A stretch of 64,000 bases of DNA from NCBI GenBank assembly GCA_950295325.1, contig OX485806.1:36706001-36770000 (forward strand), read 5' to 3'. Below the pieces are notes generated by a model. The model was given only the letters and a program-made list of their open reading frames with translations, did no database searches and was not told the DNA's origin. Of the stretch, positions 11,711 through 23,122 are shown piece after piece. The stretch comes from Polytrichum commune (Eukaryota > Streptophyta > Polytrichopsida > Polytrichales > Polytrichaceae). The translations under genes and the position numbers were made by a program. The stretch's first letter is position 1; every line of letters starts with the position of its first letter.

Positions 11711-12675
11711 ACATTCCAAACATAGGGCATTTGCAACATGTGTGGAGGTTAGTACCCTCAAGCCACGAAAATTGTTCTCCCTCTTTAATGTGACATGTTT
11801 GTTCATGCAAGAAAGTATCATATTACTTCATTGGGATAAGAAATCATGCACATTCACCTTACACAAACACAGTTTGTGTTGTTTTCAAGTATGCAATTGA
11901 TGTGATTAAACGCATGTTTACACTAAAGGTATTGAAGCAGGGCTCTCAAATGACCATGGTACCCTGCTTTTTGGATGAGATCATAGAAAAGTCTATGGAA
12001 TATAGCTTAAAGTCTTTTGGAGGTCACGAGCCCCTAGTGTATATTTAAGATTATTCCATCATGTCTACCTTCAAGAGTTGTCCCAAAAAGTTCCCCTACA
12101 ATCCCGACTAACATCATCCATCTTGTCATGTTAGATTCCATGTACACGTTTCATCTACTGAAACAATTATGAGTTGTAGTCCAACACTACCCTCATGTAA
12201 ACCTAAAGCGGGCCCTGGGGGCATGTGACACTCTCAACCACTGTAACTTCGAGGACTCTCAAGAGCCATGGCCGAAAGGCTTCGTTTGAACATGCCCTGA
12301 ACTGTATTACAGTATCAAATCCAAGTATTGTTGAAAGATTCCACCCCCCTTTGAACAAGGAAGTGGCCAAATTCTTTTCTCCAATTCCCAGACTCCCAGA
12401 GAAGAAATATTCAGCTCTCATCACCTCCTCCAGTTCGCTGTAGGAGATGTGGCCGACAAGCAGTTGTTACTTGGTCATTGAGACTTGTCACCCTTCTCAA
12501 AAATATGCACTATGCTAGGGGATCGTGCCAGTTGAATGAGTCTCAGATGATAATGATCTTCAGCAGTGTTTTGTCTTCAGCATCTAGATCCTGGAGCTCC
12601 GACATTGGATTCTGGGGAAGCAACAGTTTCCATTGTCCAATGTTGAAGCCAGACTGTACCGACTGGAGTGTTTGG
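11711..12675. other. Intergenic, nothing recognised
   Basis: Spacer with short overlapping frames on both strands around 12200-12700, none with a recognisable domain. Confidence 0.5.
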
Positions 12676-12678
12676 TTA

Positions 12679-13072
12679 GAGCATCCTCAGTCGGTCTAGG
12701 TAAAGCTCACTGCAAACCAAGACCTATCTTGCTTAAAATTGCTCAAAATTTAGAGGGAGTGCACCAAATCTTGCTTAAAATGGACAGATCCTCCCACACT
12801 CCCTCTAAATGTCAAAAATTTGGAGGGAGTGTGGGAGGATCTTTCCATTTTTAAGCAAGATTTGGTGCACTCCCTCTAAATTTTGAAAATGTGGTGTTTT
12901 CAATGAGGGATTTCACCTACGTCAAATTTTTACAATTCTTTTTTCTTGAGAAATATCTCACGTTTATTTAGGTGTGCTTCTAATGATGGTAATTTCAGTT
13001 TCTAATTTTAGGTCAGTCAGAAGATAGGTTTTGGTTTGCAGTGAGCTTTACCTAGACCGACTGAGGATGCTC
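12679..13072. mobile_element. MITE family 1, copy 1, 394 bp, TTA duplication
   Basis: Terminal inverted repeats start GAGCATCCTCAGTCGGTCTA and extend for about 40 bp. TTA flanks both ends (12676-12678 and 13073-13075). The centre forms a second, longer foldback whose arms contain GGAGGGAGTGTGGGAGGATC and its complement. It is nearly identical to the copy at 13249-13642: by eye, two substitutions and two single-base indels. PIF/Harbinger (Tourist-like) by duplication size. No coding capacity. Confidence 0.9.
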
Positions 13073-13164
13073 TTACCGAGGTACATAGCTTGTTTTGTAA
13101 TTCAAAATATTTTAGCAAGTTTTAGAAATCATTGCCAGCCCAGGACCCAGAATTACTTGCTTTA

Positions 13165-13789
13165 GAGCAGTGCCCGGCAAGATTTTTGGGCATAAGCGGT
13201 CAAAGCTCTAGTGTTTCCAAGTCCAACCGGTTACATGACGTGATCTTAGAGCATCCTCAGTCGGTCTAGGTAAAGCTCACTGCAAACCAAGACCTATCTT
13301 GCTTAAAATGCTCAAAATTTAGAGGGAGTGCACCAAATCTTGCTTAAAAATGGAAAGATCCTCCCACACTCCCTCTAAATGTCAAAAATTTGGAGGGAGT
13401 GTGGGAGGATCTTTCCATTTTTAAGCAAGATTTGGTGCACTCCCTCTAAATTTTGAAAATGTGGTGTTTTCAATGAGGGATTTCACCTACGTCAAATTTT
13501 TACAATTCTTTTTTCTTGAGAAATATCTCACGTTTATTTAGGTGTGCTTCTAATGATGGTAATTTCAGTTTCTAATTTTAGGTCAGTCAAAAGATAGGTT
13601 TTGGTTTGCAGTGAGCTTTACCTAGACCGACTGAGGATGCTCTTACGGTTTTTGTTCTGTAATGTGGGATGTATTCCAAAGATTCTTTCAAGATGATTGG
13701 TAAATTTCCTGAAGTCTTGAACTTCATCTGATTACTTTCTCAAGCTCAAGCGGTTCATATGTAACTTGCGGTCGGTTCCCCCTGTTCAT
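13165..13789 (+). repeat. Interspersed repeat R1, copy 2, split by a MITE
   Basis: R1 landmarks are present on both sides of the MITE at 13249-13642. To its left are GTTTCCAAGTCCAACCGG and TTACATGACG. To its right are CGGTTTTTGTTC, TTTCCTGAAGTCTTG and GCGGTCGGTTCCCCCTGTTCA. Removing the MITE and one TTA makes the block collinear with the other copies, so R1 was present before the MITE landed. Confidence 0.7.
13249..13642. mobile_element. MITE family 1, copy 2, 394 bp, nested in R1
   Basis: Same structure and length as the copy at 12679-13072, in the same orientation, with TTA duplications at 13246-13248 and 13643-13645. The internal foldback has arms at about 13312-13380 and 13388-13455, separated by a very short loop. 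High identity to its neighbour 177 bp away implies recent amplification or local duplication. It is inserted into the older R1 repeat. Confidence 0.9.
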
Positions 13790-14138
13790 TGCTTTAAACC
13801 TTGCAATTAATGTGGGTTATTTCATGTATTTAGAATAAGGTAGGTATACCTAGAACTATCACCAAACCCAAAATCCAAAACCCAAAACATGTGGTACATA
13901 GTGGTGGTTTTGGGTAAACTAGCCTAAAGCCAATCATGGATTCTAGGAAGTGGCACCGCCATTTAAGTCTGCACCCAACAAGGGTTATCTAGCGTCTCTT
14001 CTTGAGCTTGGGAATGGGGTTGGAACTTATCATGGTTTCTTAAGTTTGGCTTTTAGTATGGGTGGATAAATAGTCCAACTTCATCCTGGAATGTGAGTCA
14101 CAATACTTATAAATTTGAGCTATTATCAGTGTGGGTTA

Positions 14139-14456
14139 GGGTGAGTTTCAATGTAGGTCACTCATCCACTAAATTCTACATAATAATGGGTTGGAGGTGT
14201 TCGCATGTAGATAAGCACAAGCCGCCTACCAACCACATTCTAGTGGATTACTAGAATGTGAAGGGCCGTGGACACGGGTCGATGGACTTCCATGCACTCA
14301 TTAAAGCACTTTTCAACTTACAAGTGTCAATCACCAAAGGATTGAAAACCGGTTTTAGGAGGAGGATGAGGTTGATAAGCGGGTTTGGATTTGAGAAGAT
14401 GAGAATAGCTAGTTAGCACATATGAACCCTACCCCACCAACTTCCATCTACATTTG
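14139..14456. mobile_element. MITE family 2, copy 2, inverted and truncated
   Basis: Starts GGGTGAGTTTCAATGTAG after TTA (14136-14138). It runs parallel to the reverse complement of the 7600-8014 element: shared ATAATGGGTTGGAGGTGTTC, GGATTTGAGAAGATG, AATAGCTAGTTAGCACATA. Homology stops near CTACATTTG, so the far terminal repeat is missing. Confidence 0.7.
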
Positions 14457-14459
14457 ATG

Positions 14460-17400
14460 TTGGTATTATGTAATCAATCAGTACAACCCATACAATTATG
14501 CATAGTTAGTGTAACTAGTTCATATCTTTTGAGGGGTGTAGGTCCCTGCAGGGCCTTTATCATGGGGCATCCTTAGCAATAAGGTTGCACCAAAAGCATC
14601 ATGCAAAATTCGCAGAACATTGAGACTGTCCTCACTAGGATGCTTCGACGAAGCATAAGGAAAGATCAGGATAACAAACTTGATAGTAATGTCGTTGTCT
14701 TGAAAAGTTGAAAAATGGTATATAGGTTACACAAAAGCCCTGAAATTCACAGGATTGAAGGCCCAAGGGAATATGCTTCTAGCAGAAATTATGTGGGACT
14801 GCAGACAACTTGCCAATATTAACCGAGAATCTACATCCGCAAGAAACTGCCTACTCGAATACAACCCTACTTTTAAGTGATTGAGTTTGAAATTTTCTGG
14901 AGTAGCGAATGTGTTATATAAAACTAGTGGAATAGTATGTGAAGGGGGTCATGTGTTGTACTGAATAATAGTTTATTTCATTGTTTAAAAACAACAAGGC
15001 CACTAAGACCCCAAAAAATAATCGAGGGGTTGTTTCTTGGGTGTACGGAGTGGTACCACATAGCCTCAAGAAGGGTAAACCACAAGACACAATCCAAGCT
15101 AGTTTGACTAACTAAGCCTACACTAAGTGCATAAGAATGGATTTCTTTGACATGACATGTTTGACATCTAAGATATGTTAATACAATGCATTGTGTGTCA
15201 AGTTTCATAATGGTTGATTTCGAGTGGGCCATCATACATTTGGAATTTAATTTTTAATTTTTAATTTTTATTCTTTTTCTTCCCTACTAGTGACTTCTGA
15301 AACCTAGACTTCATAAGGTTGGCTAAAGTCTTCCTAGAAATGAGCTAGAGCCTAGAATTATATGAATAATCCTATTTTCAAACAAATTATTATGGTGAAC
15401 CTTTTCAAACACTTCTCCATGTCTCTGGGTTCAAGTCAATTTGGGAGCACCTTGCAAGCTACGTGAATACATCAACACGGAAACATCTATTTTTATGATA
15501 GCTTTGTCTGTGGCCCGTGTGGAAATATTGTGTATTCGTACATCAATCATTCAGGGTAGAAATATGTGAACCATCTCTAGTCCTAATATTTTTGGAGTTT
15601 GATTGACGTGAAAAATGATATTAGTGACCTCAATGTAAAGTAAAGAGACTGAATTTTATTAAACTTAGGGCCACTTCGCACAAGACTAAAGACCCATGAT
15701 CATTGGAATCTAACAACTCTCATTGGTAAAAAAGGTGGAGATTGTCCAAATTCACTTCACACTAGAAGGTGAAGGTCAAAAGGACCTCAGAAGATTTCAC
15801 GGATGAAAAGTCTACATGGGTTCCTTCATGGTAGACTATGGATAAGGTTTTCTGGTCTGTCGGAATTTGCGTTGGGTCCACCTTGAAGAAATAGGCTTGA
15901 TGCAAAGTCTGGCATTCCATGACAATCAAACAACTATCATTGGCTATCATGGTTATTTAAAATTTTTTTTCCAACAATAATTTGTTCATGACAAACACTC
16001 AAGACATAACAAAAGATAAGGGAAAGGTCTCTGGTTCAAGTCCGGTTGTAGGCTTTGTGGAAGAAAAAAATTGAGGGTCGTCTCTCTTGCTTGTCCAAGA
16101 CTCTAAGTTTTTGGAGCTTGGTAGTATACATGTCTGTATTAGATAATTCTTTTTATTGATTTTGTAATAAAATTTTCACCTCAATGGCATGTTCTCGTAA
16201 GCTAGCAGTGGTTCCAAAACTCAACAATGGAGCCAAATTCTCCGTATATGACATAAATCAACCACATTTCAGATTGTATGGACCTTTATTGACAAGTAGG
16301 CATTTGAACATACGATGCAAAATTAAAAGTGATTAGAAAATAAATGCCATCTAATATCAAAGGTAGTGAAGATGCGACCATTGGAGGAAAGGCGGAAAAA
16401 ATTGCCACAGAAGAAAGAGACTATACTAAGATGAAAATAATAGGGCACCATTTTTAAAGTCGAAGGAATACCCAAGAAGAAGATAAAGAATGATGCAATT
16501 GTATTGGAAGATTTAGAAGGTGAAGAGGAGATCCTTGTTAAATGGCGAGATTATCATATCGAAACCCTCATTATGATCTACAGTGCGATGGAAGAAGAAT
16601 TTGAAAAATCAAGAAGAAAATACATTATATAATAGTATGTTTGAAATGAAAATACAAAAAACGTAAAATGTAAGATTCAGATGAGGCCTTTGCCTTAGTC
16701 TGTTGTTTTGGGCACCCTTTCCTTACATTGTATACGTAGCACTTCAAGTATGAGTGAGGAAATGAACTCTTGACCTTGGAGGTCAGGGCAAATGCCTTCA
16801 TGGAGGAACAGACCACTAACTACTAATTTCTCTCAAGTTGGTAGAGCTAGAGACCCATTGTATTTAATATAATATAAGTCTTCTTTGATTTATAATAATA
16901 ACATATAGACATAAATAAATGCTTGGATTGAGCTTCATGTTTGTACGATTCAAATTTACGCAATTTTGGAAGAATTTGGCTGGCTTGGAAGAACAAATAT
17001 TAAGTAGTGACTAAAAACACAATAAACACGTGTAAACATGATTAAATACAAGGTACCGACTAAAAACATGATGATTTTTCTTTTGAAAATTTATTTATCA
17101 CAACAATTTGGCTATTGCTCCATAAATATCTTTGAGTCTCTAAAATAAATGTTTGTTAATGTATTATAATTTACTAGTTTAGCCATTTTTGCCTAAATAA
17201 ATGTAATCAAGGGTATTTAAAAAAAATCAGATAAGGTAGATGAGGTTAGTTGGGTTAGCTTCCTTAATTGGACACTTATTTTAGGCTCCTAATTGGTGGT
17301 ACAATCACTTTAATTTGGTTGGTGAACAATGTATGGTGATTTAACCGTTGCCTTGATGATATTTGGGTTAGTCATTTTCACAAAAGTCAAATCATACCCA

Positions 17401-18054
17401 CCATCCTTCATAATGAGGAGTATTATTCATCGAGCTTTGACACACTTGATTTTTATGCCCAAAGTGGGCAAATTAAGAGGCAACATGTGGTTGTGAGGTG
17501 CTAACCAACTTGTGTTGTGGGTATTCAATAATTAAAACAATTCGGCAGCACTTTAGAGACATGACATAACCAATATTGGCATTAAACTTGGTTTTCATTA
17601 GCAAATGATCCAAGTGGAATACGCAACTGATGTTGTGCACTTACACAACATTGAGTGATAAAATAATCCCCCCCTATAACACCACATTGAAAAGTAGAGA
17701 ATCTTTGATTCTGGAGCCTAGATCAACACCATCAACTCCGATATCATCGATTTCAAATTCTTAAGTCCTGATTTGCAATTGCTAACATGCTTAAGCTTCT
17801 AATGCTTGAATCCATTGACTGAATGATTCCGCAGAACTGGAAGTGTTACATTAGCCTCATCTACCTTAATATATGGACATTTCAAATACATCACTTCAGA
17901 AAATAACTTATAAAAGAATTTATGTTTCTAGAACAAGCTTTGCTGATACATTGTGTTGTTAAAGTCGAATGTGAATGTATATGGTCCTACATTGTCATTA
18001 TTCATATGGTGGTACCTTATTATAAGAAAGACTTCAGTGACCTCACACTTTTAA
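14460..18054. other. Intergenic, no gene recognised
   Basis: About 3.6 kb of AT-rich sequence. ORFs at 14978-15235 and 15762-15950 (minus) have no recognisable domain. A short plus-strand stretch near 16460-16620 reads as a charged peptide containing EEEILVKWRDYH, which faintly recalls a retrotransposon chromodomain, but it is too short and interrupted to call. The rest is spacer. Confidence 0.4.
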
Positions 18055-18297
18055 TCAGTGTCCGGGGATGTTTTGGGCAAAATCAGTCGAGATCCTAGTG
18101 TTCCAAGTCCAACTGGTTACATGTTGACATATTTCGGTTTTTTAAAATGATAGATTCGACGCATATTCTCATTTAAAAAGAATTTTAATTTTTTTTTTGT
18201 AAATGACCGGAAAATTTCCTGAAGTCTGGGACTTTAACCGGTTATTTCTTAAACTCAACCAGTTCATCTGTAGCTAGCGGTCAGATTCCCTCGTTCA
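18055..18297 (+). repeat. Interspersed repeat R1, copy 3
   Basis: One of the clearer R1 copies. It begins CAGTGTCCGGGGATGTTTTG, passes TGTTCCAAGTCCAACTGG, TTACATGTTGACATATTTCGG and TTTCCTGAAGTCTGGGAC, and ends CTAGCGGTCAGATTCCCTCG. A CAT trinucleotide run follows immediately. Confidence 0.75.
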
Positions 18298-19823
18298 TCA
18301 TCATCATCATTTATTTATTTATATATTGATCTATTTTGGTTAATTTTTGAGACGGAAGGCCAAAAAGGTAATGCCAAATGTTGAAATGCATGAAGAAACA
18401 AGAACGTTGCACCTGCTTCAAGGAAGGTGGAGTCTCTTGGATGCACCACACTGTCACGTATGAAGTAACAACAACATGGCATGGCCATGATAGGCTCTGT
18501 CTCAATTGATCTATCCAAAATCAACAAAATTGATAAAATGGTGGTACAATACAATGGTGGTATAGATAACATTGTAGTATCCATGTAATATTGGCATAAT
18601 ATCATATTTTAAATGAAATTTAGTGCCTTTCTTACAAAAAATGTTATTAATAGAAAAAATTTGGTACAATTACAAATAATTATTTTAACTTTAACAATAT
18701 AAAAGTGCCAAATGTGTTGCTATAATGGTTTGATTCAAAATAACTTTGGTTCCAAACATGCAACTAGTAAAGTCTCTGTGGTCATAACCATAACTTAAGC
18801 AAATCTCATCTTCACCATCTCATGATCCCACATGTTTCATACCTACTATCCTTAGGCATTTACAAGGTTCTCATATTTTCAACAATTTAATTCAATGCTT
18901 TTCAAAATAATTTGACATGCTTTTTAGTAATTATTAAAAGCCAAACCTACTATAAAACTACGATACCATGATATTAACATATGAACCTAGACTGAACTTT
19001 CCATGAAATTTTGATGAATGTTTAATGAAATTTTGAAATTCTAAAGAGATTTTGGAGAATGTAATATGTAGATGACATAGTTGATGAAATTTTGAGAAAC
19101 TTTTGAGGAAATTTTGAGACACTAGAAATTTTTGGAGAGAATTCTGGAAAAATTTGAAAAAATGCTTGGAAAATGCTAGAATTCTTTTGAGAGACTGCAG
19201 GTTGTAGACTAGGAATGAAAAGTACAAGAAACTAGATGATACTAGTACCATCCAGTTTCTAGAATCAAAACTAGCATTGGAAATGTTTAATCTGTAGGAT
19301 ACTCTTCACCAATAGTATTATGGCAAATAGTATCTTTGAGTGTAATCCAATTTGAAGACGTAAGGTATACGTGCCTGATTTGATTATTATCTCCATTGGT
19401 CTAGTATATTTGAATGGTGTGTGGTTAGATGTGGATCAAAGTATAGACTCAAAAATGTCATGTATCTAATAGAGATTGCACTATGTGCCCAAGATCTATT
19501 GACCATTCTAAGTTCCATAGTCAATGATTATTAATTAGGGGTGGGGGTGGGGGTGGGTACATGGTTGATATCTTTGTTAGAAATTATGATACAAAATTTC
19601 TTTGAATCATTCAAGTGATTGTCGGCTATCCTCCCCTTTTCCAATGCACATACTTAATGCCAATATAAGCATCAACATAAGGAGTTGATTGCTTGCATGC
19701 CCACTCGACTAGGGAGCCGACTCCTACCATTATTAGGTGGTGATCATGTTGAATACAATTTGGAGCAATCGATTGCACCGTGAACCACTATTCCGATTGC
19801 CACGTTAGCAATTGACTTCGTGG
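18298..19823. other. Intergenic with A-rich low-complexity stretch
   Basis: Contains a CAT microsatellite at 18296-18311, a purine-rich GAAATTTTGAG-type low-complexity stretch at about 19000-19200 and a GGGGTG run at 19538-19556. No gene signal was recognised. Confidence 0.45.
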
Positions 19824-19831
19824 TGATGGTG

Positions 19832-20744
19832 CCCGGGGAGGGCACTCGCGAAAATTTATTAAACCATGTGAGAAAGAATGTAGGGTATTTTTTATTCATT
19901 TGTGATAAAATTTATACAATTCTTCGATATAATGAAGCACCTCTTCAATTACAAAGTTGTGTGTATAAAAAAATAAGGGTACCATATAATGCATCAATTT
20001 ATCTAATTCTTTCAATCTAAAATAGGGTTGGGAATAGTAGGTAGAGAAAAATATATTGAGGCAGAGGTATTTAATGCATTTTATGGTGGTCAATGAATGA
20101 AAAACTATCCATTTTCAATCCAAATTCCCGAATGAAAAATTTGGATGACGAGGGTTTTGGTGTTCTTTGCTTTGTGCGTTGTATCTTTGATTTTTGCCTA
20201 GGGTTGCTTGCGCCGATGCTTCGCTACTTGTGAGGCAGGATTTGGTGTTGAAGTTCTTGACGTGCATTTTGTGGTTGTGTGCGGTTTTCGGAGTTCTAGT
20301 AGTAGAATCTTGTCTTCATTCGTTTTATTTTGGTGCTTCTCTCAAGTTTACTTGCTTCAAATTTGTTTGATTTGAACATTGTTTGATGTATGTTTTGGAA
20401 CAATAGGAGGTCCTAATAATGCTTCAAGTTTTTATGTTTTGGTACATTGTTTGATGTCTTCAATCTAGACATGGTTTATTGAATTTTCACTACAAACTTT
20501 CAAGAGTCCTATGAGTTGTCATTCATGGGGTCAAATATAAAAATTATAAGAAACATAGGGTACTAGAAACTAGTTCAGTTGTGACTTTATAAATACAAAT
20601 AGGGTCATCTAAAATGACAAAATTTAGATTTATCTGTATTGATAGGGTGTAAAGAATTTCAATTTCTTAGATAAATAGCCCCATGATAAATACCCTTCCG
20701 TCGCAGATGGGTTATTAAATACATGTATGAGTGCCCTCCCCGGG
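19832..20744. mobile_element. 913-bp DNA element, 16-bp TIRs and 8-bp duplication
   Basis: Perfect terminal inverted repeats CCCGGGGAGGGCACTC are flanked by the direct repeat TGATGGTG (19824-19831 and 20745-20752). An 8-bp duplication suits hAT elements and a 9-bp reading would suit Mutator. The base next to the left copy is G and the element ends in G, so 8 and 9 cannot be separated. No transposase frame was found, so it is non-autonomous. The interior from about 20130 to 20350 is less AT-rich and could be captured host sequence. Confidence 0.8.
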
Positions 20745-20752
20745 TGATGGTG

Positions 20753-22184
20753 TAAGAACAACTAATAAATTTGTGATCATAGTAACGTATGCTTGGTGTC
20801 AAGCTATTTGTGACGTGATGTGATGCCTAGTGGTTGTTCACATCCATTTGCGCATCCTTGGGTCTAATTCATAAATTAGAGGAGAAAGTTTGGATCAAGT
20901 TTTTGGATTATTAGGCCCTAATCTAAATATTTTGTTAATGATTTATGAATAAATATTTCTTCTTCTTGAGATAATTGAAAGATTTATTCCACTATAAAAC
21001 CAGGCTGCAACTTCTATGACATGTATCATGATCTCTGAAAAGTGTCAGTTTTATCTACTTTTTGTGGGAAAAGACCCTCTTTCCTACTAGTGCAGACAAC
21101 CCCAACAACGTATTGTAAACCAACATCGGCCAACTTAATGATGTTGCAGTTCTTTTGAAGTTGGACCGCGAGTAGAGCGAATTTGTCAGCTCCCTTAAAA
21201 TTGTCGAACTGGTCAAACCGGTCAAACCGGTCAAAGATTTCCTCATTATAGCTGAACATTCACTTAGTGCATTGAATTACATAGCACTTACAAGTACATG
21301 ATTTGTATATGCTTCCCATGTGCTTATGTATATAACATTACTAAGATCTCAAGCATGGACAAAGACTTTGCAGAGTTTGAGGAGAAAACCTCAATATGGC
21401 ATTTAATTTGAAATCTTGGTATTTGAAAAGGGTCCCAGGTATGCGACTATTGCATCACACATATTGATATGTCAAAAATGGTATTCTCCATAGTTTGATA
21501 AGGAGTTCAATTTATTATAACCATCTTTTAGCCAAAGTCAAACATCGAGTCACCTTCGATTCACTAAAATTGGGAGTTCCAACGCCAACTGAACACTCCT
21601 TAAAGATTATAAAATGTCAAAAGTGGGCCAAAACTCTACCAAATCGTGAGTTTTTGATCGTGAGTTTTTGAGAGACTTTTATTTGAGGATAAGTCCATTA
21701 GATCTATCTGCGTGGAATCAGCTGAGCATGGAGTTCCCAGGTTCCATTGTGCTTCATAACCGTACCCACAATCTCCAACTTGAAAATGCGCAGGAAGCCT
21801 CGGGATTTAGAGGCCTCGAGGTCCACACGAGTATGTTCGTCGTCAGTGGCTCTGAACTTACAGTGTGCTTTCATCTCAACTTCCAATCTTGTCTGCAATC
21901 ACGTGAACGTTGAGGTTCATCTGCATTCATGACTTTTGATGCATGCCACCAAGTTGGTTCCTTGTAAGTGTTCATGAGATACTTGTAGCGAGATCAACCA
22001 CCTGGATAGAACCACCTTCCACCTAATTAACAACCCAAGTTCCAACAACCCCACATTCGGGTGGAGGGGATAATCTGAACGCAATAATCTCTTCCCAATG
22101 GAAATTACGTTCAGATTATACGTGAGTTTCGTGACAAGTCCCAGGTTGAAAAACTTGATCTGAACAGACACAGAGAATGAGGAT
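20753..22184. other. Intergenic, nothing firm recognised
   Basis: Contains a short tandem run of GGTCAAACC at 21214-21235 and an inverted pair AATCTGAACG...CGTTCAGATT at 22072-22119. The ORFs overlap on both strands at 21668-22171 without a recognised domain. Confidence 0.4.
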
Positions 22185-22387
22185 CAGTATTCGGAGAGAT
22201 TTTGGGTAAAATCGGTCAAGATACAAGTGTTCCCAAGTCCAACAGGCTGTTGACATCTTTCGGTTTTCTTTTTTAAATGTAAGGTATATTCTGAGAGTAG
22301 ATTCCTCTACAAGGATCCGCAATTTGCCGAAAGTCTTGAACTCGAATCCGGCCCACTCTATAACTAGCGGTCGGATCTCCCGGTTCG
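22185..22387 (+). repeat. Interspersed repeat R1, copy 4
   Basis: R1 landmarks: TTTTGGGTAAAATCGGTCAAG, GTGTTCCCAAGTCCAACAGG, TTGACATCTTTCGGTTTTC, GAAAGTCTTGAACT, CTATAACTAGCGGTCGGATC. Same strand as the other copies. Confidence 0.7.
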
Positions 22388-23007
22388 CACGTAGAATGAG
22401 GACATCTCAGTATTGACAAAGACTTCGTTTGCCAACTTTGCACACCTGATGTGCTGACATCCCTGCCCCAATCCTGATCATCAGCGCGTGATATATTTCG
22501 TCTATCCGCAGCCTCGTGTCAATCTCTTCTGCTTCCTCGTGTCAATCTCTTCCAGAGTAACCGATTTGCAAATCTTGGACCGAAGTGTGCCATGTGATCC
22601 TACTTGTAGAATTTCAGCACACGTGCAGATTCTGCTCTACACAAACCAGACGATCTTCTGTCTGCAGTGTGCATGCATTGACATTTTGCCAAGGTCAGCC
22701 CGCAGCCGCATTTTGCAAGTTGGGCGCGAGGACCACTTGCAAATGAGACTCTTGAGGATGCGCAGCAGACACCGATGCTCCCTAGCTAGGTAGTGTGAAA
22801 AGGGGGTGGCACGCCATTTCTATAGTCAACTGCATTTTGGAAGGGAAGGTTCTAGAATCTAAAATTGCGGTGGGGAAAAACCCACTGGCCCTTCCCATCT
22901 TACCGACAGCAACCTTTGAATGTTGAAATTAGTCACCTTTACAAGCCCTTGAAAGACCGGCCTTAAATTCTTTTAATACTAACTGCGTGTGTAAAGCACG
23001 CGGGTGT
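22388..23007. other. Intergenic, less AT-rich, unrecognised
   Basis: A 101-codon plus-strand ORF at 22488-22793 lies in this less AT-rich stretch but has no recognisable domain or flanking exon. Possibly an old element remnant. Confidence 0.35.
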
Positions 23008-23122
23008 TCATATTCTCCAACTGTTACCTATCAAGTTTAAGCAATGAAAGTCGCCGTGTTATTCGGGTTATTTGTTCATGTTCTCCAACTGTTACCTATC
23101 AAGTTTATGCAATGAAACTCGC
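23008..23122 (+). repeat. Short direct duplication, period ~64 bp
   Basis: TTCTCCAACTGTTACCTATC followed by AAGTTTA.GCAATGAAA.TCGCC occurs twice, about 64 bp apart, with few differences. It is a local tandem duplication of non-coding sequence. Confidence 0.75.

Noticed and set aside
12679-13642. microRNA gene call for the MITE hairpins
   Set aside because: The foldback is fully explained by MITE structure. Without small-RNA data there is no support for a defined miRNA.
16460-16620. Chromodomain-like retrotransposon fragment
   Set aside because: Only a dozen residues look similar, and no integrase or RT sequence is nearby.
21668-22171. Overlapping 60-85-codon ORFs on both strands
   Set aside because: No domain, no splice context, and mutual overlap on opposite strands; the coding potential is not supported.
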